From UBA4417 sp031550085 (GTDB taxonomy: Bacteria; Bacteroidota; Bacteroidia; Bacteroidales; UBA4417): DNA of 64,000 nt. Both the position numbers and the translations under genes were made by a program. Under the pieces are notes generated by a model. That model was not told where the DNA came from, ran no database searches, and saw only the letters and a list, made by a program, of their open reading frames with translations. The stretch covers positions 1-64,000 of the forward strand of contig JAVBOY010000009.1 of the NCBI GenBank assembly GCA_031550085.1, in the 5' to 3' direction. Below, piece after piece: positions 41,689 through 49,450 of this stretch (positions are counted from its first letter, which is position 1; every line of letters starts with the position of its first letter).

Positions 41689-42285
41689 ATGAATTATTTT
41701 TTTCAGAAAACATTCTTGAAGCCGGGCCGGATGGTTTTTAGCTGTCTGCTGGCTCTTTTCCTTTTTTCCTGTGGGGAAGCTTATACGCCCAAACCCCGCG
41801 GGTATTTCCGGATTGCCTTGCCTCCGAAAGCGTATAAGCTGCAAACGGTAAACGGCGCTTTTTCGGCCGAAATCCCGGTTTATTCGAAGGCTTTGTACGA
41901 TACAACGGGGATCCCGACGCACATCAATCTGGATTTTCCGCAGTTCCGGGGGTGCATTTATTTAACCTATAAGCAATTAAAAAACGACCTGGACAGCAAC
42001 CTCGAGTATTCGAGAAGCCTGACCTTGAAGCATATCCAGATGGCAAGCGCCATCGACCAAATTGTTGTAACGCACCCGGAACACAAGGTGTACGGATTGA
42101 TTTACGATATCCGCGGGGCGGAAGCGGCATCGGCCTATCAGTTTTATGTAACGGACAGCACCCGGCACTTTTTGCGCGGCGCTTTGTATTTTTCTACCGT
42201 TCCCAACAACGATTCCCTGGCTCCCGTGATTCAGTTTATCACGAAAGATGTCGAACATTTTCTCGGAACGCTCCGGTGGAAGTAG
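41689..42285 (+). CDS. gldD: gliding-motility lipoprotein GldD
   Basis: The 198-residue protein has a lipobox with Cys28 (LFLFSCGEAY), then the family's opening YTPKPRGYFRIALP. Conserved stretches near the C-terminus are YGLIYDIRGAEAASAYQF, TDSTRHFLRGALYF, PNNDSLAPV and a final LRWK, all typical of GldD. GldD is a periplasm-facing lipoprotein required for gliding and linked to type IX secretion in Bacteroidetes; it is also kept in non-gliding Bacteroidales. Two T9SS cargo proteins are encoded in this window. The usual upstream partner gldE is not seen; instead repeat-rich DNA lies upstream, so the mutY-ssb-gldE-gldD order has been disrupted here. Confidence 0.88.
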   Translation: MNYFFQKTFLKPGRMVFSCLLALFLFSCGEAYTPKPRGYFRIALPPKAYKLQTVNGAFSAEIPVYSKALYDTTGIPTHINLDFPQFRGCIYLTYKQLKNDLDSNLEYSRSLTLKHIQMASAIDQIVVTHPEHKVYGLIYDIRGAEAASAYQFYVTDSTRHFLRGALYFSTVPNNDSLAPVIQFITKDVEHFLGTLRWK

Positions 42286-42301
42286 CGCAGGGGCGCTTTT
42301 T
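42284..42301 (+). terminator. short hairpin terminator behind gldD
   Basis: AGCGC, loop AGGG, GCGCT followed by TTTTT. The stem is only five G+C-rich pairs, so efficiency is uncertain. Confidence 0.45.
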
Positions 42302-42386
42302 CATCCTTTTCCTTTATGGCAAAACCCGGAGCGGCAGATACAATGATCGCTCCTTATTATTTTATATTTTAATCCATTCATTTTTT

Positions 42387-44480
42387 ATGAACATCAAAAA
42401 GAAAAAACAATCCCTGGCCTGTTTCTCGCGTTGGACGCGAAAGGGCTACGCTGTTTTCAACAGCTTGCAAAAACAAGTAAAAATCTGTGTCCTGGCGCCT
42501 ACCTTATCGTTGGTCGGGCTTCCGGTTGCCTCGGTTGTGGCGCAGCAAACGACCACCAATCAATTCGAACAGGCGGATACGGCGACGAATGCCAACCAGC
42601 CGATTCAGCTCGAAAACGTGACGGTCAAAGCGGAAATACCCTTTGTAAAAAGTGAAAGTGCGCCGGTTCTTACCTTGATTTCCAAAGAACAATTGGCGCA
42701 GTTGCCGGTGACCGACATTCAATCGCTGCTCAAAACCCTTTCGGGGGTCGATGTACGCCAACGGGGAGCCAACGGGGTACAGGCCGATGTGAGTGTCCGC
42801 GGGGGAACTCCCGACCAGATCTCGGTACTGATCAACGGAATTAATTTTACCGACCCGCAAACCGGACATTACAACCTGAACCTTCCCATGGATCTGGCCA
42901 GCATCGACCGGATCGAGATTCTGGAAGGATCGGCCAACACCACCTCGACGGCCAACTCGCTTTCAGGGGCAATCAACATGGTAACGGGACAGGTCGCGCA
43001 AAACCAGCTTCAATTAAAAGCAACCACAGGGCAGTTCGGGCTGTTTAATGCTTCGGCAAACGGCGCCCTCCACAAAAAAATCAAACCGGACGAACCGGGC
43101 GATGATCTCACCTTTTTTGCAGCAGCCAATTACAACCGCTCGGATGGCTATATCGAAAACACCGATTACAAGATCTTAAACACGTTTTTTCAAACACGTT
43201 ACCGGAGTTCGCAATGGGGGACGTTCAACTGGCAAGGCGGTTACCAGAAAAAAGATTTCGGCGCCAACGGCTTTTATTCGCTGGCCTATCCCAACCAGTT
43301 CGACGCCACGCGTACGTTATTTTCTTCCCTGAGCTGGCAGAAAAAGGTAAGCAAACCGGTTTTACTGAGTTCCGATGCTTCGTACCGGAGGCACCGCGAC
43401 CGCTTCGAACTCTTCCGTTCGGATGCGCCCGCCTGGTATACCGAGCACAATTACCATGAAACCCGCGTTGCCGAAATAAACCTGAATGCCGTACTTTCTT
43501 CGAGGCTGGGCAACACCACCCTGGGGGCAAAGTTTCGCAACGAACATATCTTTTCCAACAAATTGGGCGATTTGATGTCTTCCCCGCGTGAAATTCCGTA
43601 TGAAGAAACCACCGCCATGTTTACCCATGAAAAAAGCCGCAATGCCTTCAATCTGGCGTTTAACCATGTCGTTTACCTCAAAAAAACAACATTCAACTTC
43701 GGCTTTGTTGAAACGGTCCATACCCGGGAATCGCATTACAATTGCCTGGGAGGCAATATTTCCTACCAGTTGTTTCCCCATTTCAAGCTGTTTACTTCTG
43801 CTTATCAGTCGCTGCGTTTGCCGACTTTTACCGACCTGTATTACCAAAGCCCCACGCACCATGCCAATCCCGCTTTAAAACCCGAGCAAGCCACGACTTT
43901 TGATCTGGGGCTGAAACAGACCGCCGGCTCCGTTCAGTGGCAAGCTGCCGCATTTTACCGCTTGGGTAAAAACATGATCGACTGGATTAAAATAAACCCG
44001 GAAGACCGTTGGCAATCGCAAAACCACGCAAAAGTCAATACCTTCGGCCTGGAAACGAGCCTGGCTTACAAGGCTCCCCCAAGCCGCTTTCTGAAATCTT
44101 TTTCCGTGGACTATGCCTTTCTTTCCTCGCAAAAAAAGCAAAGCGCTTATGTAAGCAGCTATGTATTGGACTATGTAAAACACAAGCTGGTGCTATCGTC
44201 AGTTCAGCGGGTTTACCGGGACTTGAACATTTCGTGTATGGTTTCGTTTGTCGACCGGGAGGGCAGCTATTTAGACGCGAACACACAGCATGCCGTTCCT
44301 TATCCGTTGGTTGCTTTGGTCGATGCCAAGATTTTCTGGAGTTCGGAAAAATGGACTTTTTTTGTGGAAGCGGATAATCTGTTCAACACCCGCTATTGTG
44401 ATTTTGGCTCGCTATACCAACCCGGAATCTGGGTAAAAGCCGGGATCGAGATGCGGTTTTTTGCTAAAAAGGCCGGTTAA
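42387..44480 (+). CDS. TonB-dependent outer-membrane receptor
   Basis: I start the protein at the ATG at 42387 (697 residues). The plug domain begins with VLTLISKEQLAQLPVTDIQ and contains VSVRGGTPDQISVLINGI and RIEILEGSAN; the 22-strand barrel follows and ends in the aromatic strand MRFFAKKAG. Size and plug spelling resemble BtuB-like vitamin or siderophore receptors. The carboxypeptidase-like domain of SusC proteins is missing. The N-terminus is odd: a basic, aromatic stretch (KKKKQSLACFSRWTRKGYAV) precedes the hydrophobic core of the signal peptide, as in extended signal peptides. No cobalamin riboswitch is visible upstream, so the substrate stays open. Confidence 0.9.
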   Translation: MNIKKKKQSLACFSRWTRKGYAVFNSLQKQVKICVLAPTLSLVGLPVASVVAQQTTTNQFEQADTATNANQPIQLENVTVKAEIPFVKSESAPVLTLISKEQLAQLPVTDIQSLLKTLSGVDVRQRGANGVQADVSVRGGTPDQISVLINGINFTDPQTGHYNLNLPMDLASIDRIEILEGSANTTSTANSLSGAINMVTGQVAQNQLQLKATTGQFGLFNASANGALHKKIKPDEPGDDLTFFAAANYNRSDGYIENTDYKILNTFFQTRYRSSQWGTFNWQGGYQKKDFGANGFYSLAYPNQFDATRTLFSSLSWQKKVSKPVLLSSDASYRRHRDRFELFRSDAPAWYTEHNYHETRVAEINLNAVLSSRLGNTTLGAKFRNEHIFSNKLGDLMSSPREIPYEETTAMFTHEKSRNAFNLAFNHVVYLKKTTFNFGFVETVHTRESHYNCLGGNISYQLFPHFKLFTSAYQSLRLPTFTDLYYQSPTHHANPALKPEQATTFDLGLKQTAGSVQWQAAAFYRLGKNMIDWIKINPEDRWQSQNHAKVNTFGLETSLAYKAPPSRFLKSFSVDYAFLSSQKKQSAYVSSYVLDYVKHKLVLSSVQRVYRDLNISCMVSFVDREGSYLDANTQHAVPYPLVALVDAKIFWSSEKWTFFVEADNLFNTRYCDFGSLYQPGIWVKAGIEMRFFAKKAG

Positions 44481-44537
44481 AGCAGAAAGATTTCTTTTTT
44501 AGACAGGATGAACAGGAAGATTCTTTTTAGACAGGAT

Positions 44538-44905
44538 CACAGGATAAACAAGATAAACAGGAAAATCTTGTCAAAGGTAAAATGAGAAGAGCCTGTAAAT
44601 CCTGCGAACCCTGTGAATCCTGTCTACTATTTAAGAATCGAAAAATCAAATAGAGTTCTTTTGACAGGATAAACAAGATAAACAGGAAAATTTTGTCAAA
44701 GGCAAAATAAAAGATCCTGTAAATCCTGCGAACCCTGTGAATCCTGTCTACTATTTAAGAATCAAAAAATCAAATAGATTTCTTTTGACAGGATAAACAA
44801 GATTAACAGGATAAACAGGAGAATTTTGTTAAAGACAAAACGAAAGATCCTGTAAATCCTGCGAACCCTGTGAATCCTGTCTGCTATTTAAGAATCAATA
44901 ATTCC
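44538..44905. repeat. 124-bp tandem repeat, three copies
   Basis: Units start at about 44538, 44663 and 44787. Each begins with (G)ACAGGATAAACAAGATAAAC, contains TCCTGTAAATCCTGCGAACC and CTGTGAATCCTGTCT, and ends with TATTTAAGAATC plus an A-rich linker. The ACAGGAT and ATCCTGT phrases are inverted with respect to each other, so each unit can fold. The third copy carries an extra ACAGGATAA insertion and loses the linker. No gene lies in 44481-45008. Confidence 0.92.
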
Positions 44906-44954
44906 GATAGCTCCTAAATTTGTTGCCGGTGTTCCGGATTTGGCAATAAAATCC

Positions 44955-44962
44955 TAATTTTG
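44955..44962 (+). promoter_or_regulatory. -7 element of the cyclophilin pair
   Basis: TAATTTTG matches TAnnTTTG, 46 bases before the ATG at 45009. Confidence 0.4.
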
Positions 44963-45008
44963 AGGCTGGAATTAATTCCGGATAAAACAACCAGTAAAAA
45001 ACGGTTTT

Positions 45009-45845
45009 ATGAAATTAAACATCATCGCTTTATTGTTTGCCGTAGCGCTGTTTACGACCTGCCAAAACAAACCGGAAGACGACATTGTATCGATTATGAC
45101 CCCTTACGGGGAAATCAAAGTAAAGCTTTATCCGAAAACAGTCCACCACCACGATAATTTCCTGGCTTTGGCGGAAAACGGGTTTTATAACAATACCCTT
45201 TTTCACCGGGTTATCGATAAATTCGTGATCCAGGGGGGCGACCCTTTGTCGCGGCATGCCGATATCGGACAGTTGCTGGGCGAAGGCGACACAACCTACA
45301 AGTTGCCGTTCGAATATGTTGCGGAATACATGCACAAACGCGGGGCTTTGGCTGCAGCGCGGGATATGGATCTCGACAATCCGGACAAGGAATCGTCGGG
45401 CTGCCAGTTTTACATTGTGCAGGGAAAAAGGTACACGGACGGAGAACTATCTATGATCGAAGCCCGGCATGAACAGCAGGACAAAGCCCGGATATTGCTG
45501 GAAATCCTGAAACGCCAACCGGATACCACGCTGACGACAAAGTTTCGGGGGTATATCAAAGCCCGGGATACCGCCAACATTTCAGGCGTGCTTCAGAAAT
45601 TCAAATCGTTGGTGGATTTGGAATATGCGCAACGGGTTCCCTGGAAATTGACCGACGAACAGCGGGAAATCTACCGGACTATTGGCGGGACCCCCCAACT
45701 GGACGGAGGTTACACCGTTTTCGGGGAAGTCATCAGCGGCATGGAAGTGGTCGATAAAATTGCTTCCGAACCCTGCGATGCCAACGACCGGCCGCAAAAA
45801 GACATCCGCATGACGATGAAAGTAATCCACAAAGCCAAAAAATAA
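45009..45845 (+). CDS. cyclophilin-type peptidyl-prolyl isomerase, lipoprotein
   Basis: A 278-residue cyclophilin with a lipobox (LFTTC, Cys18), so it works on folding proteins in the periplasm. The active-site strand is FYNNTLFHRVIDKFVIQGGDP, where the HR..KFVIQGGD block is the cyclophilin signature, followed by CQFYIVQGK. Between the two halves of the fold it carries an insert of about 70 residues (EARHEQQDKARILLEILKRQ...), which is longer than in a minimal cyclophilin. The last part is FGEVISGMEVVDKI. The next gene, four bases on, is a second cyclophilin, so the pair arose by duplication and is co-transcribed. Confidence 0.93.
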   Translation: MKLNIIALLFAVALFTTCQNKPEDDIVSIMTPYGEIKVKLYPKTVHHHDNFLALAENGFYNNTLFHRVIDKFVIQGGDPLSRHADIGQLLGEGDTTYKLPFEYVAEYMHKRGALAAARDMDLDNPDKESSGCQFYIVQGKRYTDGELSMIEARHEQQDKARILLEILKRQPDTTLTTKFRGYIKARDTANISGVLQKFKSLVDLEYAQRVPWKLTDEQREIYRTIGGTPQLDGGYTVFGEVISGMEVVDKIASEPCDANDRPQKDIRMTMKVIHKAKK

Positions 45846-45849
45846 ACAC

Positions 45850-46488
45850 ATGAAGTCCCTCTTTTTTATTTCCACACTAATTTTTACCACCTTTATGACT
45901 TTATCCGCAAATGCCCAAGACGAAAAAAGAACCCGGGTGCTTATTTCTACCGAATTCGGAGATATGACCCTGGAGTTGTATAACGATACCCCTTTGCACC
46001 GGGACAATTTTATCCAGTTGATTGATTCGGGTTTTTACGACGGGAGTATTTTCCACCGTTGTATCAAAAACTTTATGATTCAAGGCGGCGGCGCTCCTGC
46101 AGGCAAGGAAGAAAAAACCTATACGGTTCCTGCCGAAATTCTACCCAATCATTTCCATAAAAAAGGCGCGTTGTGTGCCGCCCGGGTGGGCGATACATGG
46201 AATCCGAAACGGGAATCGTCGGGAACGCAGTTTTACATTGTGCAAGGAGAAGTCTTTACCAACGAACGGATGGACTTTCTGGAACAACGCTTTGGCGTCA
46301 AACTTTCGCCCGGACAACGGCAAGCCTATACTACTGTGGGCGGAACGCCCCAACTGGACACACAATATACCGTTTTTGGCGAGGTGATTTCCGGCTTTGA
46401 AGTCATTGACAAAATCAATGATCAAAAAACAGGAGCCGCCGACAAGCCGGTTCAGGATATTAAAATGACCGTCAAGTTGGTGGACTAG
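45850..46488 (+). CDS. cyclophilin-type peptidyl-prolyl isomerase, exported
   Basis: The 212-residue protein has a cleavable signal peptide (SANAQ) with no lipobox, so it should be soluble in the periplasm. The fold is compact: FYDGSIFHRCIKNFMIQGGG is the active-site signature, then TQFYIVQGE and FGEVISGFEVIDKI. The short insert (LEQRFGVKLSPGQRQAY) is smaller than in its upstream neighbour. The four-base gap to the upstream gene indicates a single transcript. Confidence 0.93.
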   Translation: MKSLFFISTLIFTTFMTLSANAQDEKRTRVLISTEFGDMTLELYNDTPLHRDNFIQLIDSGFYDGSIFHRCIKNFMIQGGGAPAGKEEKTYTVPAEILPNHFHKKGALCAARVGDTWNPKRESSGTQFYIVQGEVFTNERMDFLEQRFGVKLSPGQRQAYTTVGGTPQLDTQYTVFGEVISGFEVIDKINDQKTGAADKPVQDIKMTVKLVD

Positions 46489-46600
46489 TGCTGTATCAAA
46501 GCTAAAATTCCGGTTCAGGGACTATTCAAAAAGAGTTCTTTTACCACAAGGTTTATACAAAAAGCACAAGGCTAACCATTGGCTTTATATACAACCCTTC
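46489..46600. repeat. partial copy of the CACCACAAGG repeat
   Basis: ACTATTCAAAAAGAGTTC and TTACCACAAGGTTTATACAA plus AAAGCACAAGG recall the larger inverted repeat at 57665-57802. It is a degenerate half copy. Confidence 0.45.
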
Positions 46601-46635
46601 TGGTTTACTAGTCTACTGTCTACTAGTTTACTAAA

Positions 46636-47979
46636 TTATACCGTTAGCTTTTCTTTTGCCGGTTTCCGGGCTGTCTTCGGCGTTTTTTCCGTTTTGGATG
46701 GCGATATCTTCTCCGCCGGCTTTGCCGAAAGTTTTACGGTTTTGGGCTTCTGTACCCCATTTTCCGTGATTGGGGACGGCTGGATTCCATAAGCTTGCGC
46801 GTAATTTTTTGCGCGGATGCTGAAATCGGCCAGTACGTTCATGTAATTGATGTAAGCGTCGTAGGGCGAATCATAAGGATTTTCGAACATGTGCACATTG
46901 CCGTCGCTGAACCATTTGGTGCTCATGTAGAAAAAATGGTCGTTTGCCTGCAGGTAGTTCCAGTCGCGGTTTAAATCAGGATCATCGCATTGTTGCATGA
47001 TGTGCGCCAACGAGTACAAACTTTCGAAGGCGTCTTCCTGCAGTTCGTTTCCTTGCCAGGCGGTCATATCCCGCTCTTCATCGGCCCATGAAATCAAATA
47101 AGGCACATCCAGCATGGCCACCGGATTGTGTTGGGCGGCCAATTCGGAAGGCGTTTTGAAGGTACATCCCGATTTTATCAAGGAGGAAGGCAACGCATGC
47201 AAAAAGTTCAAAATGCCGCTATCCGCTTTTTGATGGAAGCCAAAGGTTTTGTAGTCCACAAAGAGATTGATGATTTCTTGTTTTTTGTCGATTAAGTCAA
47301 TCCATTCGGTATATTTTTCGGCGGTAAGCGGCCAGGCGCTCCAATCCCGGCGCGAAAACCGGAATGTGAGGTCGTCGCTCAACTGGTAATTGCGGAGCAA
47401 AAGTTTTAATTCGGGATTCTGGGCGCTTTGGTACAGCATGTTGGGGCTTTTCCAAGCCAGGACTTGTTTTGCCCCTTCCGTTAAGAGGGTTTCGTACCCC
47501 AAACCGGATACCAGCTTTCCGATGTAATTGTTGTAGATTAAGGAGGTGTTGCAGAATGTCGTGGTTTTTTGTTCGAACAAGTCCATCATGGCGTTTTCAT
47601 GCAGGCGAACCTGGTTCCGGAATTCGCCTTCATTTTTTATGGAATCCAAGGAATGCGAGTAGGGTTCGGACAGCAGCTCCACATTCCCGGTTTTGACCAG
47701 CTTTTTGAAACTCTCCAGCACTTCCGGCGTAAATTCACGGAATTGCTCCAGGGCCAAGCCCGAAATGGAGAAGGAAACCTTGAAATCTTTTCCATGCTGT
47801 TTGATTAAAGACAGCAGGATTTCGTTGGCCGGCAAGTAGCATTCCCTGGCAAGCTTCCGGGCCATATGTTTGTTCTGGTAATCATCGTAATAGTAATGGC
47901 TGTTTCCGATGTCGAAAAAGCGGTAAGTGCGGAGTTTAAAAGGATTGTGTACTTGAAAAAAAAGACAGATTGATTTCAT
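46636..47979 (-). CDS. GH57-family alpha-amylase-like glycosidase
   Basis: The 447-residue cytoplasmic protein begins with the GH57 opening CLFFQVHNPFKL. The conserved LGYETLLTEGA block supplies the probable nucleophile Glu168, and VDYKTFGFHQ supplies the probable acid Asp242 (most relatives have DYETFGEH). Residues 395-447 form a lysine-proline-rich tail (SKTEKTPKTARKPAKEK) of low complexity. It is the last gene of a three-gene minus-strand unit with a GT4 glycosyltransferase and glycogen debranching enzyme, and would trim or shape alpha-glucan chains during glycogen metabolism. Confidence 0.92.
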   Translation of the reverse strand: MKSICLFFQVHNPFKLRTYRFFDIGNSHYYYDDYQNKHMARKLARECYLPANEILLSLIKQHGKDFKVSFSISGLALEQFREFTPEVLESFKKLVKTGNVELLSEPYSHSLDSIKNEGEFRNQVRLHENAMMDLFEQKTTTFCNTSLIYNNYIGKLVSGLGYETLLTEGAKQVLAWKSPNMLYQSAQNPELKLLLRNYQLSDDLTFRFSRRDWSAWPLTAEKYTEWIDLIDKKQEIINLFVDYKTFGFHQKADSGILNFLHALPSSLIKSGCTFKTPSELAAQHNPVAMLDVPYLISWADEERDMTAWQGNELQEDAFESLYSLAHIMQQCDDPDLNRDWNYLQANDHFFYMSTKWFSDGNVHMFENPYDSPYDAYINYMNVLADFSIRAKNYAQAYGIQPSPITENGVQKPKTVKLSAKPAEKISPSKTEKTPKTARKPAKEKLTV

Positions 47980-48081
47980 GATTTCGTTTTTTTGATGATC
48001 CCTTGATTTTCCCGTTACGCAAAAACCAGAGATTTTGTTTGATCAAATGGTGGTCACCCTTAGTTCATTGGTTCGTTGATT

Positions 48082-49371
48082 TTATCGATTCATGGCATCC
48101 TGGTAAACCCAAGCGACCTTTGCAGCGGCATTTTCCCATTTCAAGCTGTTCACTTCGTCGTTTCCCAGCTTTTTAAATGTATTGGCGACAATATCGTAAT
48201 GGAGCAACGCGTAAATGGCATCGGCGAGTGCGTCGATATCCCAGAAATCGACTTTCAACACATGGTTCAGGACTTCCGCTACGCCCGATTGTTTTGAAAC
48301 AATCACCGGCACATTGGCCCGCATGGCTTCCAAGGGAGCAATGCCAAAAGGCTCGGATACCGAGGGCATAACATACACATCGCTCAGGGCAAACATTTTT
48401 TCGACCGCTTCGCCTTTTAAGAAACCGGTAAAATGGAATTTGTCGCCCATTTTCAGTTTGGCTACGCGCCGGATCATTTTGGGGAGCATATCGCCCGAAC
48501 CGGCCATGACGAAGCGTACGTTTTCATCCCGTTCCAGTATTTTACGGGCGGCTTCAATAAAATATTCCGGTCCCTTTTGGTAGGTAATCCGCCCCAAAAA
48601 GGTCACGACTTTTTCGTTGGTTTTCTTTTCGATATTGAGTACATCCGGGCTATCGACCGGTTCGACCGCATTGTGAACGGTGATTACTTTTTCGGGATCA
48701 ATGCCGTAGCGTTCAATGACAATGCGCCGCGTGAGGTTACTGACCGTAATGACCCGGTCGGCCGCTTCCATCCCTTTCTTCTCGATTTCAAATACATTCG
48801 GATTTACATTTTCACCCGAACGGTCGAATTCCGTTGCATGCATATGCACAACTAGGGGCTTTCCCGAAACTTTTTTGGCTGCCATACCGGCAGAATAGGT
48901 TAGCCAATCGTGTGCATGAATCAAATCGAAATCATGGTTGGCAGCAAGGGTAGCGCCTATCAATGCGTAACGGGAAACTTCTTCCATCAAATCGTGCCCG
49001 TATTTTCCCGAAAACTGGAACTGTTCTTGAAAAATACGGCTGGAAGTGGTTCCTCCTTTTGAATGTTCTTTTCGGGTAACCGCTTGTTCGAATTCTTCCG
49101 GCCCGACATAGGGAAGCAAATTAGACCCGATTTCCATATATTGGATGTGATTCCAATACGCTTGGAAAACCGGATCATTCATAAAAACGGGGACATCGCT
49201 TGCATTGAGCAAACGGACGGCTTCCTGGCTTTCGTCGCCATAAGCCTTGGGTACGACAAAGAGTACCTCAACCCCGTGTTTTAACAATCCTTTCGTCAGT
49301 CCAAAACATGCCGTGCCTAAGCCTCCCGTGATGTGAGGCGGAAATTCCCATCCGAACATTAAAACTTTCAT
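48082..49371 (-). CDS. GT4 glycosyltransferase, glycogen synthase-like
   Basis: The ATG at 49371 is chosen; an in-frame TTG lies nine bases upstream. The 429-residue protein opens with KVLMFGWEFPPHITGGLGTA, where the KxGGL-type donor loop appears as GGLGT, and continues with LIHAHDWLTYSAG. The C-terminal half has TFLGRITYQKGPEYFIEAA and the EPFGIAPLEAM motif with the catalytic glutamate. These are features of family-4 retaining glucosyltransferases used in glycogen synthesis. Between the debranching enzyme and GH57 genes, it is the probable chain-elongating enzyme, using UDP- or ADP-glucose. Confidence 0.9.
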   Translation of the reverse strand: MKVLMFGWEFPPHITGGLGTACFGLTKGLLKHGVEVLFVVPKAYGDESQEAVRLLNASDVPVFMNDPVFQAYWNHIQYMEIGSNLLPYVGPEEFEQAVTRKEHSKGGTTSSRIFQEQFQFSGKYGHDLMEEVSRYALIGATLAANHDFDLIHAHDWLTYSAGMAAKKVSGKPLVVHMHATEFDRSGENVNPNVFEIEKKGMEAADRVITVSNLTRRIVIERYGIDPEKVITVHNAVEPVDSPDVLNIEKKTNEKVVTFLGRITYQKGPEYFIEAARKILERDENVRFVMAGSGDMLPKMIRRVAKLKMGDKFHFTGFLKGEAVEKMFALSDVYVMPSVSEPFGIAPLEAMRANVPVIVSKQSGVAEVLNHVLKVDFWDIDALADAIYALLHYDIVANTFKKLGNDEVNSLKWENAAAKVAWVYQDAMNR

Positions 49372-49450
49372 AGTTAGCAACTTATTTTTAAAATTGATTC
49401 AAAAGAGCCTGCTTTTCCAAGTATTATAACAATCCAGAAATGGTCCGGAA

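Noticed and set aside
42286..42386. Cobalamin riboswitch upstream of the TonB-dependent receptor
   Set aside because: The gap is only about 100 bases and contains none of the conserved B12-box sequence; only a short hairpin is visible.
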